From Symsagittifera roscoffensis (lineage: Eukaryota; Xenacoelomorpha; Acoela; Convolutidae), in the NCBI RefSeq assembly GCF_963678635.1, contig NC_087064.1:18836509-18900508 (forward strand): 64,000 nucleotides of DNA, given 5' to 3'. Positions 9,707-17,254 of the stretch are shown here, one piece after another (position 1 is the first letter of the stretch; each line of letters starts with the position of its first letter). The position numbers were made by a program, and so were the translations under genes. The notes below the pieces were generated by a model, which was given only the letters and a program-made list of their open reading frames with translations, was not told the DNA's origin and searched no databases.

Positions 9707-12700
9707 AAGTGTTTAATGCAGGTACTGAAATCTGCTCTATCAGGAATCGAATGAAACAGAGAGCGTCTCTCCGCTTCGCACACGCTACTGCTGCTCCCTC
9801 CTGGACTATCAGATCCCTCAGATTCGTCATAAGGAAAACCTTTTCTTCTTTTGATCTCTTTCTTTCTTCTGAATCATATTCTTCGCGAGTCAGTCCCATC
9901 ATACACCAGGCGAACCTGAGTTGAAACTCTGTCCTTACGTAAGGTACTGCCACGAGAGCATGTATTCTTGGCGTAGTCCTCATTTCTTCCTCGAAATACC
10001 TCAACACTACTGCTTTCCATGGAAGGCTCACTAACTGCTCGATCGTTTCCGCCTCTACGTCAGACGACGCCAAAGTTCCATACGCCTTCTGCTTGAGGGT
10101 GGTGCCTTGCAACATCATTTCCAGATAACCCTCCATGGCTTTTTCGTCTTCCAGGGCCATTACATACCCTCTAGCCGAGTTTCGGTATTCCAACATCTCC
10201 ATGTATCCACCGGTGGGTTCATCTATCGACACTGTCTCAGACACTGTTAGTCTGTTGTATTCCACTGGTGTTAGTTGTCCTGCAACACTTCCCTTTCCAT
10301 GATTCATGGGAGATGGTTTGAAGTCCCTCATTTTACTCTCTCCACATTGGCTGAGTATTTCCATTTCTAACGTTGCTCCAGTCAGAGTGCGGTCACTCCT
10401 TTTGGATTTATAACCGGTTGACTTTATTCCCGCCATGAGAATGGGTGGCACCATCGCTATATCGGTTAATATTCTATCTGTGCCAGACAATTGATAATCA
10501 CCTTGCCCCAAATCCATGACTTCTTCAACTCGCTTCCTTTTCGCTGAGTTACCAGCTTTCATCGCTATTTCTGAATCCACTTTTGTCTTTCCAATTCTCC
10601 TCGGCATCACTCTGCTGCCTAACTTCATTTTCATCGCATTGATTTTATCAATCACCATTTTCGATCGCATCGTTCCTCTCCTGGTCCTTGACAGGTACAC
10701 CACCTCTCCATCGTCCTGCGGTGTCATCTTGATGGGAGAATTCGCTTCACTCTCATCAGTAGCTGAGTCGATCAATAACTCACCCGGTCTTCCTTCACAC
10801 TCATCAAGCTTGTCAAGTACTTCTCTCATCAAGGGTTGATTGAGACCTGTTTTGAGAATGGATTGGGTCCCATAGCTCTGAACCACAGTCCAGACTTCTT
10901 CCATGAACGCCACTCTGTCCAGCTTACATCCCGTCCTACTCTCGTGGTCTCGGTGATGTACTTCCCATTCTTCTTCACGCAGAGTTCCCAAGAAGGGTAC
11001 TCTGGCTGAGGCCTCTATTCTTCTCCTCCTAGGTGATTCCATGAGGATTCTCTGGTCGTTATTTCTTGAATTGCCAGGAGAGCTGCTCTCCGGCAAATTC
11101 CGTTTCATTTCCTCAAAGGCTGACGGAGGTTCCAGTGTCGAGATGCCTTCATCCGCTGGCTCAGTCGTTTCCAACGTGTCTGCATTATTCTCAAGATCAC
11201 TGAAGATATTGAAATCCAGGCTGGATGTTCCTCCTGTCGATGCCCTGTCGTCTTCCCCACCAGCTTGATCTTGTTGCATGGGTTCTTCAGTCTGACGGCT
11301 TCCACCCTGTCCGTCATCTCCTTCTGACTTATCCTTATTCGAGTTCGATGGTCCTTGTTCGTCATTGTCGGCTTCTTCATGGAATCTCGGTATGAGCAAT
11401 GTACCGGCCGATTTATCTTCCTCTTCTCCATGGACCACTTTGATTTCTTCGCAGCCGAAGGGTGCTAGGAAAGTTCTCGTCTGCAATACTCCTCCAACTT
11501 TCATCTCCTTCCTCACACTGGTCAGGATCAATGAGGCTTCAGGCAATTCTGTCCTGCCTCTCATTTTCATCGGAGCTAAGCCTAGTCCTTTCCATTCCTC
11601 ATCAAATCTTCCAGGCTTGGGAGTAGCGGCGTTGCTTATTCGCCTTCTCGTCGCTTGATCCGTGTATGCAAATCGTGTGTACTGTAACACGGCGGCATTT
11701 CTCCCTACGAAGTATGGATCCATCGTTCCCATGAAATTCCCTACTCTCTTTTCATTGGTTTCGAATGCTCTCAATCTAGGAGTTTGTACTACGGAGACTG
11801 CTCCGAGCAGCATCCTTCTTATCAGAGGGAATTCAGGGATTGCCTCCGGTAGCTTCTTGTAATCGCCCCAGTCCTTCGTCTCTTCTCTCACTTTGTGATA
11901 GGCTGCTGTGAGACGAGGCATTCTGGTCATTTCACCATTCGTTTTGTCATAGGGCCTCAGATTCCAAAGCTTTGGAAACACCTCGATGTGCCCTCTTTCT
12001 ACTTCTCCCATGCGGTCACAGAAGTGATCGTCAAAATTGATGACTGACATCTCTGGCTCCGATATTTTCGCAAATAACAGATCTTCACTCATGAGCTCTC
12101 GCAATGCGTGCTGCTCACACCAGTTCAGTGTACTACCGTCCACTGCCGATATGAGGTTCAGGTGCAGCACCGACCTCCTATATGCTTCCACTTTAACGTC
12201 AGGGAACGCAAAGGTGACTGCTGGTCCATAGATCACTGTCACGAACTCCGTGACTCCTCTGATCAGCGCCAAGGGATCGATTCTCATAGCTAAGCTCAAA
12301 TCTGTTAATAGCGGCATGCCTCCAACATGTCGTCTAACATCTTCCTCTCTTTCAATTGTCTCGTCTTCTCCGGTTCCAAAGCGATTTTGCTGCAAGAGAT
12401 ACTGGATAAGAGTGTGTCTCAGGTCTCTTATTTTGTTCCACGAGTCTGTGGATTTCTTCATATCCAGATTCCTCACTCTCTCTTTCATCTGCTCTGGACA
12501 ACGTGCCAGTTTCATCAGTCCTCCCAAGTTTCCGTGGGTTATTGAGATCAATGTCAGAAGTCCATCTAGTCGCAGGTTCTGTATTCCATCCCTAAGCAGT
12601 ATCGCCGGTCCTTTTACGAAACTCTCCGCTCCGAACGTCACGAACAAGGCTATTAATTCCACTATCGATACTTTCACTACTGCTTGGAGGAATTCCTTTA

Positions 12701-14879
12701 TCAAATAGTGCGAGACTTTTGGGTAAACTTTTGCCAAGAAGGACGCGGTCCATCCGGCTCCCAACCCTTCTAGCATGCTGTCTGTCCTTTCAAATCCCTC
12801 CTGTCCCTTCATTTCCTGGGTCCAGAAGGTTTCCAGAGTAATCTGACACATTCTGTTCACGAACTCAGCTGTCTTTTCTCCGGCATTTTCCGCCAGGTTC
12901 ACCTCCTTCAACAAGTAGGCGTGTATCTTAGTGATCATTACTGGGCCTTGCTGAAAAGCATCTGCACCCAATGCCGCTACTCTAGGATTCAGGTGTAGCC
13001 ACTGGTTTGCTTCCTGCTTGGTTCTCAGCACCATCGCTTCCAGATGAGCTCTCGTCTCCAGTGAATTCTTTCTTCTCGTGTCTTCACTCGCCACTTCCAT
13101 TGCTCGGAACCACAAGTCGTTGGACATTGCCGTGATCACTCGATGGTCGTCATCTATTCCTGGTTTCAGTTTGAGTTGCCGAATGAAGTTGGACAGTTCC
13201 AACCCCAGCACTTCGTCCAACACCAACATGTGTAGCGCGTGGTCCTTGAACCCTCTCATCGCGTTTGAGATATCTGACCATACTGCAGGCAGTTCAGCCT
13301 TAAGTGGCCTCAGGTTCTCCATTTCTATCATGCGATTCGGGGCTGATATGATCACATCATATTTTCCCTCCGAAAGTAAGGCTACCATTGCATACACAAA
13401 TTTCAGTCCATCCGGGAGATGTGCATATCCCGGAGACAACGCAAATACTACTCTCAACGTCACTTTATTGAATGATCCCTCCTTCGTCGCGTCCACCACT
13501 TCACCCATCGACTCCAGGATGTCTTTTATCGCTGGCCATACTGCGTTTTCTGCTGTTGCAGGATCTCTGAGCCTGCTCAGAAAACCTCTACTGTGTAGAT
13601 GGTCATTGATGCCAGCAAACACAATCGTTATCGGGTTCATTTCTGTCTGCCTTTGTACCCCTATAGCCAATGACACTGATTGCAATAGGTCTAGGTCAAC
13701 TGCGGCCAGCATAATGACGTCCGGCCAAAACAAAGACTTAGAGGTGTACACGAACTCTGAATTCGCTACTACCATGATTTTGGCCTTTCTCATCTCTGCT
13801 TTGTCGTAGGCGGCGAAGATGGTCTCGTCTTTCTTTATCGCTGTCAATCCGCCATATCTCTGGGCATCACCATCTTGGTTCACTCGTTTTGGGTACACTC
13901 TCTTCTTCACATGACCAGGTGGTGTCGTCAATTGCCTAAATATCTTCACGTGTTGTCCAATCGGCGCTCTCGCCGTCAGGAATCTTCCTGGTCTTTCTTC
14001 ACGATTCCTCTCATCATGGTTCAATCTCACATCTTGCAACGATCTTGCATTCACAGGTCCCATTGTGTTGTTGGAGGGCAGTCCCTCCAAGTCGGCAAAT
14101 CTCAAGGCCGTCGTGGAGCTGAAATTTATGCTAGCGGCTATCAACCAGTCTACGCCGGTTATCGAGTACAATCTGCTGACGGATAGCGTCGCTCCATTCA
14201 GCATCCTCCTTGCATCTTCGATGAAGCTCACTCTCTGTAGGTCCAGCTTCATTAGTTCGTCTTTGTATATATGCCAAGGAGACGGTATGGATCGCGACCA
14301 CATCAATGAGCCTCTGCTCGGTCTCTCCTCTCGACTGGTACTCGTCGTCTCCGATCTAGTGTCCGATCTAGATGTGCCTGCTACTTCTTCGATTGGTTGG
14401 TTGATAGGTCCTATCCTTCTCCTAGGATGAATTGTCCTCCTCATCGGTGCTTCTCCCAACCGATCCTGTACGTCTGTTCTTCGACCTGGTTCACTGGATC
14501 TTTGTTGCCGGTAATTTGTGACGGCTGGGACCGTACCCAAGCGTGTTTCCAGGTTAGGAGGCACAAAGGTGGTGATCACCGTATCACTCACCGTTCCCTC
14601 TTCCTTCAGCACTCCTGTGTCAAAGAGTTCTGCTTCCAGCTCATCCAACCGTTCTTGGAAGACTCGATTCAACAAAGCTTGTCCTTCGACACTGTCGAAG
14701 TGGATGCCATCTGTGGTCAGTCTGGCTTGATCCATGGCTCTCAATTCATGTTCAATGTCCATGAGGATCATTCTTCCGGCATTTCGATTTGCTAGGTTTC
14801 TCAAGATGTTGTTCCATCTCATGACTCCCTCGTTGTGCCTTCTTCCTGATGCTGTCAGGCTTCTTGCGTTCATTGGCAC
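9678..14879 (-). CDS. Very large accessory protein: SGNH C-half plus unknown regions (1733 aa)
   Basis: The frame has no stop for over 5.2 kb. Residues 1-90 are the second half of the SGNH hydrolase encoded just upstream, including the block V DGIHFD at 57-62. Residues about 100-200 are Arg/Ser-rich and probably disordered. Residues about 365-590 look like a second, divergent SGNH-type fold (VVANSEFVY, then FAGINDHLHSRG at 421-432, then IDDDHR near 575). Residues 600-1100 are helical with a hydrophobic stretch near 735-765. Residues 1150-1270 are acidic and low-complexity; the rest is basic and helical. The frame continues upstream through a single UGA. I recognise no family for the bulk. Conservation of such a long frame argues that it is a real protein. 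Confidence 0.8.
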   Translation of the reverse strand: MPMNARSLTASGRRHNEGVMRWNNILRNLANRNAGRMILMDIEHELRAMDQARLTTDGIHFDSVEGQALLNRVFQERLDELEAELFDTGVLKEEGTVSDTVITTFVPPNLETRLGTVPAVTNYRQQRSSEPGRRTDVQDRLGEAPMRRTIHPRRRIGPINQPIEEVAGTSRSDTRSETTSTSREERPSRGSLMWSRSIPSPWHIYKDELMKLDLQRVSFIEDARRMLNGATLSVSRLYSITGVDWLIAASINFSSTTALRFADLEGLPSNNTMGPVNARSLQDVRLNHDERNREERPGRFLTARAPIGQHVKIFRQLTTPPGHVKKRVYPKRVNQDGDAQRYGGLTAIKKDETIFAAYDKAEMRKAKIMVVANSEFVYTSKSLFWPDVIMLAAVDLDLLQSVSLAIGVQRQTEMNPITIVFAGINDHLHSRGFLSRLRDPATAENAVWPAIKDILESMGEVVDATKEGSFNKVTLRVVFALSPGYAHLPDGLKFVYAMVALLSEGKYDVIISAPNRMIEMENLRPLKAELPAVWSDISNAMRGFKDHALHMLVLDEVLGLELSNFIRQLKLKPGIDDDHRVITAMSNDLWFRAMEVASEDTRRKNSLETRAHLEAMVLRTKQEANQWLHLNPRVAALGADAFQQGPVMITKIHAYLLKEVNLAENAGEKTAEFVNRMCQITLETFWTQEMKGQEGFERTDSMLEGLGAGWTASFLAKVYPKVSHYLIKEFLQAVVKVSIVELIALFVTFGAESFVKGPAILLRDGIQNLRLDGLLTLISITHGNLGGLMKLARCPEQMKERVRNLDMKKSTDSWNKIRDLRHTLIQYLLQQNRFGTGEDETIEREEDVRRHVGGMPLLTDLSLAMRIDPLALIRGVTEFVTVIYGPAVTFAFPDVKVEAYRRSVLHLNLISAVDGSTLNWCEQHALRELMSEDLLFAKISEPEMSVINFDDHFCDRMGEVERGHIEVFPKLWNLRPYDKTNGEMTRMPRLTAAYHKVREETKDWGDYKKLPEAIPEFPLIRRMLLGAVSVVQTPRLRAFETNEKRVGNFMGTMDPYFVGRNAAVLQYTRFAYTDQATRRRISNAATPKPGRFDEEWKGLGLAPMKMRGRTELPEASLILTSVRKEMKVGGVLQTRTFLAPFGCEEIKVVHGEEEDKSAGTLLIPRFHEEADNDEQGPSNSNKDKSEGDDGQGGSRQTEEPMQQDQAGGEDDRASTGGTSSLDFNIFSDLENNADTLETTEPADEGISTLEPPSAFEEMKRNLPESSSPGNSRNNDQRILMESPRRRRIEASARVPFLGTLREEEWEVHHRDHESRTGCKLDRVAFMEEVWTVVQSYGTQSILKTGLNQPLMREVLDKLDECEGRPGELLIDSATDESEANSPIKMTPQDDGEVVYLSRTRRGTMRSKMVIDKINAMKMKLGSRVMPRRIGKTKVDSEIAMKAGNSAKRKRVEEVMDLGQGDYQLSGTDRILTDIAMVPPILMAGIKSTGYKSKRSDRTLTGATLEMEILSQCGESKMRDFKPSPMNHGKGSVAGQLTPVEYNRLTVSETVSIDEPTGGYMEMLEYRNSARGYVMALEDEKAMEGYLEMMLQGTTLKQKAYGTLASSDVEAETIEQLVSLPWKAVVLRYFEEEMRTTPRIHALVAVPYVRTEFQLRFAWCMMGLTREEYDSEERKRSKEEKVFLMTNLRDLIVQEGAAVACAKRRDALCFIRFLIEQISVPALNTCVKNVEGRR

Positions 14880-14900
14880 TGTGCAAACGGTCAGTACCGC

Positions 14901-15191
14901 TCAACTGAACTTCTGCCAGAGAGTAGTGAACAAACACACCATCATTGATTCCCACAGTGCTTCCTGCTCATCTGATCCTCTGGAGATATCATTCGTCCCA
15001 ACTAAGATCATCACATTGGGTATCTTCCCTGGATTCATCAGCTCCACCATGCGATATAATTGGGCAATCGTCGCGCCTCCAAAGGCCATCACCGTGGTGA
15101 CCCATGAGGTCCTCAAATTCGACAGCACTCTGACTAAGCTGTCTCCCAATATCAGGTGAGATGTCCCGAGGGGTGGTTGCTGCAGGTTCAC
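14901..15191 (-). CDS. SGNH/GDSL hydrolase, N-terminal half
   Basis: The frame contains block I LILGDSLVRVL with the nucleophilic serine, block II MAFGGATI with the oxyanion glycine, and block III MILVGTNDIS with the Asn. The Asp-His block V (DGIH) follows in the same frame in the 1733-codon ORF after one UGA at about 14898-14900. All catalytic residues of an SGNH esterase are therefore present. There is no ATG at the upstream end (a GTG is used as the nominal start), and the same frame is open upstream to another UGA closing the 386-codon ORF. Such enzymes hydrolyse ester bonds in lipids or acetylated sugars; the substrate here is unknown. Confidence 0.75.
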   Translation of the reverse strand: MNLQQPPLGTSHLILGDSLVRVLSNLRTSWVTTVMAFGGATIAQLYRMVELMNPGKIPNVMILVGTNDISRGSDEQEALWESMMVCLFTTLWQKFS

Positions 15192-15209
15192 AGCCGGGCT
15201 CCAGGTAGC

Positions 15210-16370
15210 TCAATTGAAGCAGGCCCTCGGATCTGTCTCCGGAACTCCCGTGAAATTATACTTCAATTGATTATTCTTCTGCACGTCTATTACACGAGAC
15301 ACTTTCTTCGCTGGCATCTTCCTTACTTTCCTCTCTGAGATTCTCGAGTTCCCCATGAGTGGTGTCACGTTACTCATCCCTTGTCTGATTACTGTCTGGG
15401 AGAGTTGTACTCTGCCCGTATCGTCAATCGTTCCATAGGGTGCAGTCACCCCGGAACCTGGTGCATTCTTGTTAGCGACCAATCGTCCAGCTGTCTCTAT
15501 CAGTTTCCTCACTGTCTGTTCTACGACGGGGTCACCCAAGGTGTCACTAGGATCCGGGATCGTTACTCGATTTGTCTCTGCTGGAGGTCGTGTCTCCGTT
15601 GTTTGACTCATTTCTCCAGGCGTCAAGAGCTCCATCGGGGACTGCCCACGAGGAATATCCCTTGCAGGTATCACTTTCTCCACGGCCGTTGTCAACGCCA
15701 CCTGCTCCGATCGCTCTTTGTATTCCTGCCTTAAGCGTTCGATCTCTTGGCCCTGCTTTTTGTTGCAGTCTTCAAACAACTTTCTCCACATGTCCCGATC
15801 TTCCTCCATCTGGAGCATGCTTCTGGTCATATCGTCTAACTCCTTCTTCGTACTTCTCAGCTGATCGTTCATCTCGTCCAGATCTTGTATGGTTTGGTTC
15901 GTCTGAACCTTCTGTGTTACTTTCGCCCTTTTTGGTGGCACAGCTGCTCTCAGTGGTGAACCAGACGAGGTCGCCTCGCTGTTCATCTCTCGATGCATTC
16001 TCGTCAGCCCAGGTTTAGGCTTAGAGGGCATTGGCATCTCACCTGGTTGGTATGTCCTAGAACTTCCCAATCCAGGCTCATTCGCCAAGTCACTCCCTGA
16101 GAGAGCCCCGTTTCTCCACCTCATCACTCTCATGTTCGGGCGGTCTAGTACTCCTCTTTCTCCATATGCTGCCATCAACAGGACTTCCGTGGGGCGGTCC
16201 CCACGGTTGTCGTGCCCCAAGATGTTGATCAGGGCGGTCAGCAACATGACCACCTCTGGGTCCTCCAGAGCGAAGTCTCGTTCGATCAGCCGACGATAGA
16301 TCGCATCTACCATCGGTCCTACATATGCCTCTGCCAGGTCCATCAATTCATCCAGGTTGAAGTTGTCCAT
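15210..16370 (-). CDS. Coiled-coil accessory protein (386 aa)
   Basis: It starts at an ATG and has an acidic helical N-terminus (MDNFNLDELMDLAEAY), a Pro/Ser-rich linker, then a strong coiled coil (about residues 175-235, heptad-rich, with EMNDQLRSTKKELDDM). The C-terminal third is Pro/Thr-rich and then basic. It ends at AAT TGA, and the reading frame stays open after that UGA straight into the SGNH hydrolase. By position and composition it could be a second structural, Gag-like component, but that is inference; no domain is recognised. Confidence 0.7.
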   Translation of the reverse strand: MDNFNLDELMDLAEAYVGPMVDAIYRRLIERDFALEDPEVVMLLTALINILGHDNRGDRPTEVLLMAAYGERGVLDRPNMRVMRWRNGALSGSDLANEPGLGSSRTYQPGEMPMPSKPKPGLTRMHREMNSEATSSGSPLRAAVPPKRAKVTQKVQTNQTIQDLDEMNDQLRSTKKELDDMTRSMLQMEEDRDMWRKLFEDCNKKQGQEIERLRQEYKERSEQVALTTAVEKVIPARDIPRGQSPMELLTPGEMSQTTETRPPAETNRVTIPDPSDTLGDPVVEQTVRKLIETAGRLVANKNAPGSGVTAPYGTIDDTGRVQLSQTVIRQGMSNVTPLMGNSRISERKVRKMPAKKVSRVIDVQKNNQLKYNFTGVPETDPRACFN

Positions 16371-16765
16371 TCTATTCTTTTCAAGTTTGATTCGATTCTT
16401 TGACTCAAGTGAGTAATTTAAATGATCAATCAGGATCTAGAAAAGGAATCACGACTGTCACACCTGTCAGTTTCACCTTAACATATATCGTTAAAATTTG
16501 CTTAAAGACAGTTCAGATAAAAAGATATTTATCCTAAAATTTATTAAAATCAATTGGTTTCTAAAATTTTGGAATTCGACCTAAGATTGGACAGTCCAAA
16601 CTTTGGATCTATTCCTAAGATCGTCATTAGTTGTTCATGGTCACTAACCCCTACTTACCCATGATCTTAATAACCTAACACATAACATAACATAACATAA
16701 CATAACACACATATCACATATTACCTGCAACTTGGTCTTTGGCCTAACACCCTCTCGCACATCAC
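16371..16765 (-). other. Spacer with CATAA tandem repeat
   Basis: A non-coding gap lies between the macro-domain frame and the accessory ORFs. It holds a short pentanucleotide array (CATAA, about six units, 16678-16709). It is AT-rich and could carry a promoter or splice site for the downstream ORFs; nothing specific is visible. Confidence 0.6.
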
Positions 16766-17254
16766 TCAGCCTATACTTAAGTAATATTTCTTATGTAGAT
16801 ACACTTGTATGTTCGTATCAGAGAAAATCACGTGTACAAGCGCGTACAATTCCCGAGGATGCAGTCTTCCTCTATTTGGATCGTACACTGGAAGCGAGAG
16901 CTCCTTCACGTCCATTTCCACAAGGAAGTCCCTCAGCCTCGTCAAAGACAAGACTAGGTTTTCTGGGTCCACGTGCTGCTTCTCCGTCGCCCTCGTTACC
17001 AAGAAGCACAAGTACTTTCCCGGTATCTGCGACACCGCCGGAGGTAAGGCTGCTACGCCCCCTATCCCTGGTCTTTGCTTCCAAAGGAATTCCACGTTTT
17101 TGTATTCCCTCTTAAAATCTGCCGCTAGCGCTGTCCTAAAACTCATGTCTGCGGTGATTGCTATCGCACATGTTCTGTTTGTGAGTATGAAATCACTGTC
17201 TGTTAGTATTATGTTACTAGAATATTCATTTGGTAAATTAAAATATGACTTCAA
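16766..17254 (-). CDS. Macro domain (ADP-ribose-binding, OARD1/Poa1-like)
   Basis: The frame of 162 codons overlaps the end of pol by 17 bases in the +1 frame. It follows the macro-domain pattern: an N-terminal strand TCAIAITADMSF, the helix TALAADFKREYKNVEFLW, the strand KYLCFLVTRAT, a long helix (ENLVLSLTRLRDFL), the strand VKELSLPVYD, then a helix and the final strand NIQVYLH. That order matches small ADP-ribose hydrolases of the OARD1/Poa1 type. The glycine-rich ligand loops are altered (MSFRTALAADF and PVYDPNRGRL where family members have GAGIA- and PRIGCGL-like loops), so catalysis is doubtful. There is no ATG before about residue 36, so it is probably made by frameshift from pol or by splicing. 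Confidence 0.7.
   Translation of the reverse strand: MKSYFNLPNEYSSNIILTDSDFILTNRTCAIAITADMSFRTALAADFKREYKNVEFLWKQRPGIGGVAALPPAVSQIPGKYLCFLVTRATEKQHVDPENLVLSLTRLRDFLVEMDVKELSLPVYDPNRGRLHPRELYALVHVIFSDTNIQVYLHKKYYLSIG

Noticed and set aside
13078-13809. Long plus-strand open frames opposite the accessory ORFs (also 12250-12708, 23561-24148 and others)
   Set aside because: They mirror codon structure of long minus-strand coding frames, have no domains, and are shadows.
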